Below, one piece after another: positions 24,619-36,024 of a stretch of DNA of 64,000 bases. The position numbers and the translations under genes are program-made. The stretch is from Acanthacorydalis orientalis (taxonomy: Eukaryota > Arthropoda > Insecta > Megaloptera > Corydalidae). The notes beneath the pieces were generated by a model. That model was not told the DNA's origin. It saw only the letters and a list, made by a program, of their open reading frames with translations, and did not search any database. Location: the NCBI GenBank assembly GCA_034766995.1, contig CM068313.1:53281275-53345274 (forward strand), written 5' to 3'. Numbering within the stretch: the stretch's first letter is position 1; every line of letters begins with the position of its first letter.

Positions 24619-24695
24619 TATTTTAGTAGAAAAATAATTGCGGTTTATGTTCACATTTATATATATTATCGCAATTATTTTCCTGCCGTTCTAAT
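24618..24695. mobile_element. Second mini-mariner (terminal repeats only)
   Basis: A mariner-type left end (TTAGTAGAAAAATAATTGCG, lacking the GTTGG of other copies) is joined to a right end whose reverse complement is TTAGAACGGCAGGAAAATAA. It is 78 bp in all, next to a (TA)n tract, with the same design as 39005-39084. Confidence 0.75.
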
Positions 24696-24914
24696 ATTTA
24701 TGTACAGCTGCTTAAAAAATATGTGGTTGACTGTTTTTTATTTTGGAGAAAAAACAATTCTATGAATGGTCACTTCAGCCGATAATGCATTGTGACTGCA
24801 TAAAACTTGTATAATTTTTTCAAATTTTTACACACTAATCTATAGAAATTATTTAGACTGCCTTAATCAAGGGCACTCTTTCCTACTTAAATAACTCTGA
24901 ATAAAACAATGATT

Positions 24915-25566
24915 CCAGCCATTTTCGATAAAAAGGCTCCAAAGTTTCTGCATCTTATAAGAGAAATTAATTCCTTGACACGCAACTATCTTGATAGCTA
25001 TAAAGTAACATGCAGGCTTGGAATTTCTACCGTGTTAGGTTCGATTTTCACGGCATTTTATTAAAAAACATATTTAAATAAAGATGAAGTAGAATTTCCT
25101 TTCAATTTTCTTTCAAAAAGTGCTCTTTTTTAAATTTTTACAATTTTATTCCAGAAAATGATTTTTTCATTTTTTTTTAATTTTTTGCATTATATTGCAA
25201 ACATGAACACTTTAATATACGAATATGTTTGCAAAATAATGCTAAAAATTAAAAAAATTCTTGAAAAAATCATTTTCTAAAATAAAATTGTAAAAATTTA
25301 AAAAAGAGCGTTTTTCGACAGAAAATTGCAATAAATTGCTACTTTATCTTTATTTAAATATTTTTTTTTAATGAAATGCATTAAATAATGATTCAGTGAA
25401 GAGAAAAAAACTGCATGAATCGAGCGAGACTAGGAACCTGACATGTCAGACACTTAAAGCCGACTTGCTATCGACTAGCTGTTAAGCTAGTTGGCAACGT
25501 TTCAAAATGTTTCCCTCATAAGCCTGATGCGGAAACATTGGAGCATTTTTTCTCGAAAATGGCTCG
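24915..25566. repeat. Long inverted repeat with tRNA-like modules in each arm
   Basis: The two halves are reverse complements over roughly 300 bp per arm, centred near 25215. Inner arms share ATTTAAATAAAGAT, TGCTCTTTTTTAAATTTTTA (right arm CGCTCTTTTTTAAATTTTTA when reversed), CAATTTTAT and GAAAATGATTTTTTCA, close to 90% identical by eye. Outer arms (GCCATTTTCGA, GGCTCCAA or TGCTCCAA, GTTTCTGCATC or GTTTCCGCATC) are less similar. Each arm, read inward, holds an A-box-like AACTAGCTTAACAGCTAG or its diverged partner, and a B-box-like GGTTCGATTTTC or GGTTCCTAGTCTC. This looks like two inverted tRNA-derived SINEs or one foldback element. A transcript would form a long hairpin. Confidence 0.75.
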
Positions 25567-26620
25567 CTAGTGTGAGCTAGTATGTTACTGTATTAATACA
25601 TTTGGGGTACCCTACCACTACACGAAGTTTAGTCCCAAACTCAATTTCCGAGGTCGTATCCACCCCTTATTAGAGATAATAGATTTTATTTTCGGTGGGT
25701 TTCTGTATAAAAATGATAAATATATTGTTTTCAGCTGTTCGAATTTCAACAATTGTTTTATAGATATTTTATGTATATATATATATATTGACACGAATAA
25801 AATTTATTTTGATTTTTGAATTGTTTAGTTTGAGTCGAATTAAACTTAATGTTAATAAATCAAATTTTGCCACTTTTGAAATTCGTATTTTTTTCTATTT
25901 CTACATACATCAAGTGTACGAATTTGAGTTTCACTTTATGGCACTTTAGTATATATATATATATATATACACACATATATACACGTACATAAATTACTGT
26001 ACATTGTGTGTATTTCACCGAGCATCTATTTAATTGCATAAAAGTATGTAAACATTGACTAATATAGTAAATGAATGAAATGTCGTTTTGTGCCCATTAA
26101 TCAGAATATACCTCCACCTATTTATAACCTCGTATAGTTACAATGATGTAATGGTCATTATTTTAGATAATAAGTTGACAAATGACATCACCAGTTACCA
26201 CACATTTTACAACCATGTTAATAATGTAAAATCATATATGCTGAACGTGATTCCGATCTTTTATTCATGCGTTTCAGAAAACAACGCTTGTAGGTAGGAG
26301 TGTAACAGGCGCTACCGATCGTGCGCTCGAATCGCACAAATCATATGATTTGAATGCGGCTAATCGAAATCTTATTTACATTTTTTTTTGTTATTTACAG
26401 CTCGAGGAGCAGTATATACATATAAATATATTTAAATATGTGCATTTTAACCTTTAAAAAAAATGTATATTCAATTACGTGCAATAAAATCAGTTGAATT
26501 AAATATGTTAATGCACTTTCGTTCATAATTTTAACTAAGTAGGTGTAAGTGTGGATTTGGTTATTCTAATTATTGTTTTTTGGTGAAGTTTTATGACGTT
26601 GAAATAAATAACGGATTATA
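25567..26620. other. AT-rich stretch with no gene
   Basis: Two short (TA)n runs and a T-arm-like hairpin (GTGCG-CTCGAAT-CGCAC, 26320-26336) without a complete tRNA fold. Nothing else recognised. Confidence 0.4.
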
Positions 26621-26625
26621 GTATT

Positions 26626-27775
26626 TTAGAAATAATCCTCTTTTTTAATAAGTGGTGGGCGGTTTGAAGAGTAACTTGGTTCGATATTAGAGACAACAGT
26701 GTCAGTTTCAAAGTGTAATTTATTTTTCGACATAATCCAATCGTAGCTCAACGCGTCTGCTACAACGTTTCTCCAAGTTTCCAATTCCCTCTTGGAAGTG
26801 GGTTTCTTTGAAATCCTCAAAATACAGTTTATGGTCTCTATCGCCTCTTCGTTCGATCCAAATCGCTTTCTAGCCAGGAAAATTTCGAGTTTCGGGAACA
26901 GATGGAGGTATGAGGGAGCCAAGTCGGTCAAATACGGTGGATGCGGAACGATTTCAAAATTCAGTTCGGTCAATTTTTGCTGAACGAGAACGCTTAAATG
27001 ATTCGATGTATTGTTATGGTGAAACAATACTTTTTTCTTGGTGATTCCGGGACATTTTCCCAAGATCGCTGTCTCCATCTCCAAAAGTGCTGTATAGTAT
27101 TAGACAGTAACTATTTTCCAAGAAGAATAGAAGAATAGTCGATCAAGAGAATTCATTTCATATCACAGAAAACTGATGCCATCACCTTTCCAAATAAAAA
27201 CAATTTTTCCCTTCTTCGGAGGCGTTTCATCACATTCTGTCCACTGTTTTGATTACGTTTTCGGTTCTGGTGTGAAATGGTGAAATCATGTTTCATTGTT
27301 GGTCAGAAAATCCACCATGAAATCCGTTGAATGTTTCTTAAATAACGCCAAGAAGTCGTCTGATGTTTACAAATGAACTCGATTTTGCTTTGTAGTAAGC
27401 AAACGTGACATCCATCTTGCGGCAAGTTTTTCCACACGCAATTCATTACACAAAATGCAATGCGGTCGTTCAGTTGAGATAATTATGGCCTCTGCTATCT
27501 CACTCACTTTCACTCGCCGATCGCACAAAACCATATAGTTGACTTTATCAATTATTTCTGACGTGGCAGCTATTCTCGGTCCTCATGAGCGCGGTGCATC
27601 TTCGATTCTCAATCTGCTACATTTCAATTCATTCACCCAAAGTCGAACGGTTTCATAGGAAGGACAAGATTCACCCAATGTAGGAAATATCCTCTCATGG
27701 ATTTCTTTCTCTGGATCCCTTCTGAAAAAAGAACTGGATCACACCTCGAATTCCGGTTTTATTCATTTTAGACTT
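26626..27775 (-). pseudogene. mariner transposase, near full length, decayed
   Basis: The minus strand covers nearly the whole protein. N-terminus 27775: MNKTGIRGVIQFFF, PSYETVRLWVNELKCSRLRI; middle: MVLCDRRVKVSEIAEAI, LRVEKLAARWMSRLLTTKQN, FLTNNET-FHHFTPEPKT; C-terminal half (27084-26626): GITKKKVLFHHNNTSNHLSV, FEIVPHPPYLTDLAPSYLHL, FLARKRFGSNEEAIETIN. The first two catalytic Asp positions appear as Asn (NNET, HHNN). In-frame stops and at least two frameshifts are present, so it is inactive. The last 152 codons remain open. Confidence 0.8.
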
Positions 27776-27856
27776 GAGCATGAAACGCTTGTGTTGAAAC
27801 TATCAAACGAGGAATTAATGAAGAAATGACTTTCAAATTCACATGAGTTACTACTA

Positions 27857-27995
27857 TTAGGTTGGTAGAAAAATAATTGCGGTTTATGATCTTTAAATTC
27901 ATATATATTTTTCTCTTTTTTAATTGTCCTAGTTGTTTTAAATGGTCCCGAACTGTTGATTGACTAACACCTAACTTTTGTACAAATAAGTAAAC
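27857..27995 (-). mobile_element. Truncated mariner derivative
   Basis: Left end TTAGGTTGGTAGAAAAATAA after TA, followed by the family's GGTCCCGAACTGTTGATTGAC and TAACACCTAACTTTTGTAC blocks, then a break into unrelated AT-rich sequence with a small Ile/Lys-rich frame. No right end was found. Confidence 0.7.
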
Positions 27996-28152
27996 ACTAT
28001 CTTTGAATTTTATCTTTAAAATGCTGCGAACATTCGTTCCAATACAATAATTAGACATAAAGTTTTATTTGTTTAAAATGAAAAACTTCATTATTAGTTA
28101 ATAATTTGAATTATAATGTAGAAAAATCCAAATTATGTGTTTACTTTTTTTA

Positions 28153-29372
28153 TTAGGTTGGTAGGAAAATAATTGCGGTTTATGACTTTCAAATTCATAT
28201 ACATTTTTCTCTCTTTTGACTTTCCTAGTTATTTTAAGCAGTCCAGAACTATTAGATGACTAACACCTAACTTTTGTGTAAGTTATCGAATTATTGTGCA
28301 TGGTTCTGATTTAACTAACGCTTTCAGTTGGTCGTTATGAACTGAAGAAGGACTTCCGTGACTTTCTTTATCTTCAAGGCTCTCGTCTCAACGGAATCAT
28401 TAAAATCACCATTGCACCGTATGTTTCTTAACAGTACCCAGACCAAAAACATAGTTTGTATTGAAACAATTAGAAATATTATTCGTCCAGGAACTTTAGC
28501 TGTTCGATTAGCTGCTAATGTAATTGGAGGTCATCTATTATTAACTTTAATAGGAAATACTGGAAATGTATGCCCTTCAAATCTTTTAATTATTTTGATT
28601 TTTATTCAAATCCTCTTGTTAATATTAAAATCAGAAGGAGCTATTATTCAATCTTATGTTTTTACAGTTTTAAGAACTTTATACTCAAGAGAAGTTAATT
28701 AATGTCAACACATGCAAACCATCCTTATCACTTAGTAGATTACAGCCCCTGACCTTTAACTGGAGCTCTTGGTGCAATAACTACAGTTTCTGAACTAATT
28801 ATATGATTTCATCAATGTAATATAACTTTATTACTTCTAGGAAAATTAATTATTATTTTAACCATAATTCGATGATGACGAGATATTACTCGAGAAGGAA
28901 CCTTTCAAGGCCACCATACATTAATAGTTATTATTGGTTTACGATGAGGAATAATTTTATTTCTTGTTTCAGAAGTATTCTTCTTTATTAGATTTTTTTG
29001 AGGTTTTTTTCATAGAAGTTTAAGACTTTCTATTGAACTTGGTGCTATTTGGCCACCTACTGGAATCATCCCATTTAACCCATTCCAAATTCCTCTTCTA
29101 AATACAGCTATCTTACTAACCTCTGTTTAGTTTACGAGCAGTTCTGCTGCTTTACTACCCGTTTTGAACTCATACAAAAATCTGTTCTTATTTGCTTCTT
29201 TTCCGTCTTTAATTCAGTAGCCCAGTTTGAAGTAAAATTGATAATAAAACAACAATACAGACTAAAAAATACACTTTAAATTGATATTAAAATGGACACA
29301 CTGAAATGACACTTTTATAGAAAAAAATAAGGTTAGAATTCGGAAAACAAAAACCGCAATTATTTTCCTAAT
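28153..29372 (-). mobile_element. Short mariner derivative split by mitochondrial DNA
   Basis: Left end TTAGGTTGGTAGGAAAATAA after TA; the right end is truncated to a form whose reverse complement starts TTAGGAAAATAATTGCGG. Both flanks of the insertion match the intact derivative at 14933-15468: on the left to ACATAGTTT, on the right from GTTTAGTTTACGAGCAG. Without the insert it is about 550 bp, the usual size of this derivative. Only the transposase N-terminal region (minus strand) was present. Confidence 0.85.
28458..29124 (+). pseudogene. NUMT 2: atp6 3' end and cox3 5' part inside a mariner derivative
   Basis: The + strand reads atp6 C-terminus ([17 protein letters not shown] through IIQSYVF and LYS-REVN, stop at 28700-28702). 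It overlaps cox3 by the usual ATG-in-TAATG at 28702. cox3 reads HPYHLVDYSPWPLTGALGA, later GTFQGHHT, LRWG, SEVFFFISFFW and [18 protein letters not shown], and breaks off after LLTS. The frame has no stop in the invertebrate mitochondrial code (TGA = Trp, AGA = Ser) but has many in the nuclear code, so it is not expressed as protein. The junction repeats GTTT on both sides (28454-28457 and 29125-29128). Confidence 0.95.
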
Positions 29373-29926
29373 AATAAAAGTGATATATGAAAACATATAC
29401 AGCTGTCTCCCTTTCCCTTATCGAATACATGAACCAAGTTACTCTAAAAATTTCCTCGCAGAGTTCACTTTTTAGCACCTGAAACTTTTCTTAGATTTTT
29501 TTAATAATAAACTAGGGAGATGTGCTCACCAAATCGTCCCAGTCATTAATTACCGTTCTCCTTCACAAATAACAGAAATTAACAAATGATACGCATAAAA
29601 TTAAATCGTAATTTTTTATTGAAAAAGTTTTTCAATTAATTAGGGTGAAAATCATGCGATCATACGATTCAAAGTAACCAATCATAACATAGACCACGCG
29701 ACTGATATCAACCAATCAGAGAACGAATAAATGTCTCGGGAATGGCACCACTGTTCCATTTTTATAATATAGAAAGATAAGTGTTTCAATAAGTATAAGT
29801 GAGGAATTGAGGATGACAAAACTTTCCTGTTTTAAAGTAAATGACCATGTTTGTAATACTGTTCGCATTCCAGTTGTATAAAAGTTAGAACATAATAAAT
29901 TATCTTTAGAAGAGATACATATTAAA

Positions 29927-29989
<63 letters not shown>

Positions 29990-30021
29990 GAGTATAATAC
30001 ACACATTTCAATGGTTTACAG

Positions 30022-31308
30022 TAGTGGTATCAAATTTATATATGAATACGAGCTATTAAACTCAGTTTAAGGGAGTATGTGGGCCGTAGACAAAAAAGTC
30101 ACCGAAAAAGATTTTTAAAAAATAATAAAAATTAAATAATGTCAGAAATTTTTTTAAACGCATGTCATGTACTGAAAAGAATTTAATAATAATTGGTAAT
30201 TTTATTTAACATGTCAACAAACATCTGAATACCCAGATCTTAAATTGTCTTTCGCATCATCGGCGACGCTATTAAAATTAATGGAAAGTGGATTCACCGA
30301 GTGTTTTTGGTTTTATTTCAAACAGTAAATAAATATTGAGGTACGAATTCTGCTTTTGATGATTGTAGATCAGTGGTTTCAAACTCATATCTGAACACGT
30401 GGTACCAAATTCAGTTTGAGAGAGTTTGCGGATCGCAGACAAAAAGTCAACCAAAAAACATTTTTGCCAACAAAAAAAGGTCTTTTATATATATTCGAAA
30501 ATAACTCATTTACATTTTACACTTTTTTTTCTTCAATGAATATATAAAATTTTTAAAAAATCATAAATTGTAATTTTAGATATTATTATGAAATGTTAAA
30601 ACAAAATTTTAAATTAGAGAAATTAACAAAAATAATACTTTTTAGTAGAAACTTGGCATCTTTTGGCAGAAACTATTTTATCAATATCGGATATAATTTT
30701 TTGTGATAATTATAATTTTTACTATAGATGTTAAATGTTCATTTGTCAATCTTGACCTGTGTGAACTCTTATTAATGTTTTAAAAGGAAATAGTGGTTCT
30801 TATAGGTATGTACTACCAAACATTGACATGATTCTTGCTGCAAATATATGCAATTGAATAAATTTTTCTGGCATGTACAAATCAAAATCTGGAATACAAA
30901 CTTAATTATAGTTTTCTTTTAGCACCGTGTTGCACTGAATTCCAATCAATTCCATTTGGATGTTAATTTTTCGTTCTTCTATGTTAAAAAAAACGGAGCA
31001 CTAAATAGTAAAAAAGTCGGTTTTTAGATTCAAATAATAATTCTTGAATATTTGAAGCATATTTGTAAAATCACAACCGTAATATAATTCTTAATCATTT
31101 TTGCAATTAAGAAAATGAACTAAATCAGAATTGATCATAAAACGGTGTTCCTCACAATATACTTTCAAAATTTTCAATGTTTTAAAAACATATTTTATAC
31201 TTTTTTAAATCCCATTTTATTAGTTTAATAAAATCAACTTCAAGGTTTGGGCCGCGGGCCGCTTTATAGTGTCTCGTGGGCTCGAGAATCACGTGGTTGA
31301 CACCAGTG
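30022..31308 (-). mobile_element. hAT element with 8-bp target duplication and duplicated left end
   Basis: Left TAGTGGTATCAAATTTATAT and the reverse complement of the right end (CACTGGTGTCAACCACGTG) are related terminal repeats. GTTTACAG (30014-30021) and ATTTACAG (31309-31316) are the likely target duplication. A second left end (CAGTGGTTTCAAACTCATAT) lies inside at 30372, and the next ~90 bp match the outer end. GGGCCGCGGGCCGC near 31247 is typical of Charlie-like hAT 3' ends. The minus strand (about 30990 to 30640) keeps PDFDLYMPEKFIQLHIFAAR, IMSMFGSTYL and DIDKIVSAKRCQVS, the transposase C-terminus. Confidence 0.75.
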
Positions 31309-31316
31309 ATTTACAG

Positions 31317-31723
31317 TAGATACACTGTTTGTATTTATTTTGTAAAAAATCTGTTTCATACTGGGATAATAATATAATTATTTGCGATACAGGCATGAAA
31401 AATATTATACTTTAAACAATTTTGTATCATAACCTTCAGTAAAATTTTCCACACCCACAAATATAAACATTACTCAAGAATGTTATTTTTATATTTTGAT
31501 AAAAAAAAAGTTTTATGGTCCGAGTAATTAAAGACGGCACGTTACTATTTACGGCCGTGTGTGGGTTTTTCAATCAAGCAAATAACCAGGTTGTTAATAG
31601 TTCTCTGATTCGCCGTTAAACAATAGAATTTAAATCGTGTACAAAATAATAATGTGTGAAATGTAAATATTATCTTGTGTGTAAATCACAGTGCCGAATA
31701 TGTACATACATACATTCATACAT

Positions 31724-31775
<52 letters not shown>

Positions 31776-33558
31776 TTATTTTTATTATTTGTTCGTCATT
31801 TTATATGACATAGTTTATTTTTAAATAGATAAAGTAGTGAATGTGATCTTATGTTTGTAGCATTATGTTCAGTAGATTATTAGACGCAAGGACACCGTCT
31901 AAAAAAGGTGGTTAAATTATTACATTGAATGAAATTTAAGAGTTTGAATTTATTAAATGAGGACTTTTATTAAATTGAAAAATATGAAACATTAATTTAC
32001 ATTATATATATATATATATAATATGTATATATATATATATATAATATGTATATATATATAATATGTATATATATATATATATATAATATGTATATATATA
32101 TATATATATATGCTGGTAATTATGACAGCAGACTAAGTCAAAAAATTGAAAAAAATGATTTTATGATTTATTTTATATTACAACTATTTATATTTTAGTA
32201 ATCTAGAAGAAATTAGAAAAAAATTTAAAAATTGTACCGTTTAATGACTGCAAAGTTGGTCGGTGAACATAATTCTGTTTTTGTTTATTTTAATAGTGGA
32301 TGAAGTCACTTACTTTTCGGTAGACTTTGTTTTTCTGGAAAAGTGCATGTATCCATTTGATTTTTGTATAAAACTATAATACTTTCAAGGTAAATAACCC
32401 TTAAGTTACGTCAACTTCTTTGCTTAAAGCTCTTAAATGAACAATTATATTGCTGTTGGAAAAAACATTTCTAGAGAAATAAATTACAAAGAGAATGAAA
32501 AATATTAAATCAAAAAGTGTAAATCGATGATGATTAACTTGCAGCAACTGTATTCTTGTAACTTGCTATTTATTCATTACAATTACGAAGTAGTTATAGA
32601 GTGAAGTTACAAAAAACAATCCTCTGCATCAGTTACAATCTTCTATACTCCAAACATAAAATTTCTAGCATGCAGCAGTGGCTTATTAGAGTGGCCTAGA
32701 GCTTTAATCTTTGATCATTTTTCTGTATAGATGCGGTACTGCTATCAAACATAACCTATTTCTCATCATATTTTATATTTTGTGATTGACTATTGTTATT
32801 CCTTCCAAAAACAGTATTTAAATGTTTTTAAAATAAGTAGATAAGTGCTTATATCAAATATTTTCAATTAATTCCATTCAATCAATTAGTGAGAAACCAA
32901 CTTATTTATTTTTTACTTTACCAATTTTACTGAGATATCAGTGGGTAATTCGCTGATAAACATTGTGATTCTAAATGGACATTTTATTATATTTTCCTCA
33001 TGTTTGGTTAAGAAAAAAAATATATAAAATTAATTTATGGTTCTGGTACAGTGAATAATTTCACTTTCGACATTAATTTTTCTCACGTCGTACGAATTAT
33101 ATAAAAAAAACATATTCAATAAATGATTAATAATAATTTTGATACTTGGATGTATTTTCTGAACAATGTCATCATTTTCAGAGAACTAGAGACCTAAAAA
33201 AATAATTAAATTTTTCTATTAGACTTTATTGGATTCTTCTATACCTTAGCGCTCGGAGAATAATGGAATCAACATTGAAGTCTTAATAAAAAGCAATTAA
33301 ATTGATTAATAATTATGAATTGATCATTTTTAATGAGAAAAATTCTTTGTAGTTTGTTGAATAAGAGAAAAATTAATTTGTGAAATCAATATTAAAGACT
33401 ACTTAATTTATGAACGGTTCGTATTTGAAACAATAGATGAATGTTTTAACATTCATGTATTATATAGAAAATTGAAATAATAAATGTGAGTTAAAAGAAA
33501 ATTAATAATCCTCTTTTCGAATCGCTTAGAGTTTATACATTTGCAATATATTGAATAT
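31317..33558. other. AT-rich stretch, nothing coding recognised
   Basis: Contains (TA)n at 31734 and 31990 and a fragment (ACAATGTCATCATTTTCAGAG at 33164, partly like 22040 and 23210). No transposase, tRNA or coding frame recognised. Confidence 0.5.
31990..32112. repeat. (TA)n with periodic TATAATATG
   Basis: TA runs punctuated four times by ATAATATGTATATA. Other plain (TA)n tracts in the window are near 3769, 4582, 17082, 17421, 21953, 23632, 24565, 25750, 25953, 29925, 31734, 33559, 34159, 35963, 36717, 38049, 41268, 45467, 45513 and 45659. Confidence 0.9.
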
Positions 33559-33565
33559 GTGTATA

Positions 33566-33606
<41 letters not shown>

Positions 33607-33735
33607 AATATTTTATCTAATGCGCGTACAATCATAAAAATAAGAGTCGTGATAATTGCAATTTGATTTATACATTACTGAACATTTTCTGTTTATATAA
33701 TTATTTCTGTATTTAGTTAAAGAAAGAAATATAGG

Positions 33736-33796
33736 GCGGATGCTGATGTCCATCTTAGGTATTAATTATAGATTACTGGAGGACGTCGACATCCGC
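33736..33796. repeat. Short perfect-arm hairpin
   Basis: GCGGATGCTGATGTCC (33736-33751) is inverted at GGACGTCGACATCCGC (33781-33796) with three mismatches and a 29-nt loop. It lies in a locally G+C-richer stretch (33735-34020) where I see no transposon or gene. Confidence 0.5.
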
Positions 33797-34156
33797 AATC
33801 GGATAATAAGGCCGCGTATATAATGGAGAGTGGCGAAAAAAGAGTAAAGGAAAAGCAAAGCGATAAAAACAAATAAATGAATACACGTTAAAATGTCCAT
33901 CGTTATGTGAGAAGTGCGTTGTAAAGTTTCAATGTATTTACACTGGTTTGTTTTCAACATTTTTTTTCTTCTCTTTGCTTGTCGCTTCACAATGTAAGCG
34001 GCTCAAGATTAAACGGCCGAAGAGTATCTTTTAAGTAATATTATTTATATATTTTGTCAGTCTCACGCTTTTTAAATATAAAAGGTGAAAAAAATATTTT
34101 GAAATCAATCTCTAGGTTATTTTTCATTACAAAACTATTTTCATTTTATAATAACA

Positions 34157-34197
<41 letters not shown>

Positions 34198-34289
34198 ATT
34201 TAAATGAACTTCGATCAATTTTATTTTTTAATAATTTAAAAAACAACACTTTTAATTATTTTTTTATGGATCGTATTGAACTCGTGGTA

Positions 34290-34960
34290 TAAAGTATGAA
34301 AAATTATATCGGAATCAAATGGACGCTTCAGGTCGTGCTACAAATATGGGTTCTTTCAATCATATTTTTCATGACTTTTTCTGAGACCCGAGAACGATCG
34401 AACGGTCCATCGATAGAGGAAGGAATGGGCAGAAAAGGATGGAGAACGTCCAAAAAAGTTAGAATGTCAAGATCAAAAATCGAGACAATGTTAATTTGTT
34501 TCTTCGATGTCCATTGGGTGGTCCACAAAGGATTTGTTCTACCGAACTAGACAGACAACACAGTATTTTACATGACTGTACTGGAAAATTTGAGACAGAG
34601 AATTGTGAGAGTTTGTTCGAATTTGGTGGTGGATTTTGCATTACGATAAAGCGCCTGCTTATTCGTCGTTAGCCGTACAAAAGTTTTTACTCAGAAGAAC
34701 AAATTCCGGAATTACTCCATCCTCCTTACAGTCTGGATTTTGTGCGCTGCGACTGTTTTTATTTCCTCAGATGAAGCCTCCGATGAAAGGTCAGCGTTTT
34801 GATGACATTCAGGACATTCAAAGCTCCATGGCTCAGGTTTTAAAAGCGTTCACTTTAAATGATTTTCGCTGCTGTTTCTAGGAATGAAGAAGCGCTGGCA
34901 CAAGTGCATTGTACTCGGGGAGACTATCATGAAGGAATGATAGCATAGATTCTTGTATTT
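34290..34960 (+). pseudogene. mariner (ITmD37E/SETMAR-related type) C-terminal half
   Basis: The + strand gives KVRMSRSKIETMLICFFDVH followed by WVVHKGFVLPN, then in other frames LENLRQRIVRVC, a damaged catalytic block and WKKRWHKCIVLGGDYHEGMI before a stop. These match the order RQSKSRVKCMLIVFFD...HHEFVPP...WKRRW..CI..GGDYFEGD of this transposase group. Several frameshifts and in-frame stops are present. Confidence 0.65.
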
Positions 34961-35129
34961 TGTTTAATAAAGGATTAAGAAAGCTTTTTTCTACATCGGA
35001 TCGCATCTGCATCGGAATTTATTGTACAGGAGCCATTTCTTATCATCAGTTACCAACCGATCTAAAAAAGATTCTCTGTTGAGACGTTTAAGCAAAAAAA
35101 CTGCCGAAGAGATCCGATGAAACTTGTTC

Positions 35130-35425
35130 TTTTCAGACTTTGAGTGTAGCACTCACGTATCGAGCTTCAACGTGAACTTCAGCTTCTTTAAATGTCGAAA
35201 AGCAGTCGATCTTTTAACTTTGACTGTTTCGGCAACATCTTCCGTCGAAACTCGTGAGTTATTGTCAACTAGAGTCGGGTTTACCCGTCTAAAGTGGGGT
35301 TGATTTTCCAGGTTAAAATCAAGAATTCTTAATTTATCAAACCATTCCTTCACAGTTGGAAGTGATTATGCATAGTCCAAATATACCTCCTGAATATTTT
35401 TTGTTGCCCCGCCAACGGTTACTCC
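35130..35425 (-). pseudogene. mariner transposase N-terminal fragment
   Basis: The minus strand gives MKEWFDKLRILDFNLENQPH, then FRRVNPTLVDNNSRVSTEDV and AETVKVKRSTAFRHLKKLKF, the usual mariner DNA-binding region (two helix-turn-helix motifs). The catalytic region does not follow on the same strand. Confidence 0.7.
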
Positions 35426-35599
35426 TTTCCGAAACTCATACTATATAACGTGAGAAAAGCGTACCTTTTCATTGTCCATTTTCAAAATATTTTCTTACAC
35501 ACAAATCTAATTGAAACAAATGCATCCGATGCTCAAATGATAGCTGTGACTGTTACGTTTCAAACGATATATAAGATGAATACATTTCGATCACGAGCG

Positions 35600-35865
35600 A
35601 CGCCTTACGGCACCCTTAACACATTGTGGTGGTGGTGAAGCAGTTGAAATGGGATATCATTTCGCATCCACCGTATTCTCCGGATATTGGACGATCGGAT
35701 TATCATTTGTTCCGGTCACTACAGAACAGTTTAAACGCTAAAAAACTGGACGACGTGGAAGCCGTCAAAGACCGTCTTATTGACTCTTTTACCGAAAAAT
35801 CGGGTAGCTTTTACGAACGAGGAATCCAGCAGCTGTCTGAGCGTTGGAAAATGATTGCATAAAAC
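35600..35865 (+). pseudogene. mariner transposase C-terminal fragment
   Basis: The + strand reads KQLKWDIISHPPYSPDIGRS then DYHLFRSLQNSLNAKKLDDV and ends ERGIQQLSERWKMIA at a natural stop. PPYSPD...SDYHLF holds the third catalytic Asp region of DD34D mariner transposases. It faces the N-terminal fragment at 35130-35425, so the locus is either a rearranged element or two scraps side by side. Confidence 0.75.
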
Positions 35866-35960
35866 GATGGTGAACACATAATTGATTAATAAAAGCATTT
35901 TCTGCAAAAAAGAATCCATCGAGTTTCAATTTCAAATCGTTTACGAACTTTTGCACTAAT

Positions 35961-36021
<61 letters not shown>

Positions 36022-36024
<3 letters not shown>

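Noticed and set aside
26290..26345. Possible tRNA (GTGCG-CTCGAAT-CGCAC T-arm)
   Set aside because: No matching acceptor, D-arm or seven-base anticodon loop at the right distances.
28358..28702. A 114-codon nuclear frame joining mariner sequence to atp6
   Set aside because: It crosses the mariner/NUMT junction by chance; the mitochondrial part needs the mitochondrial code downstream.
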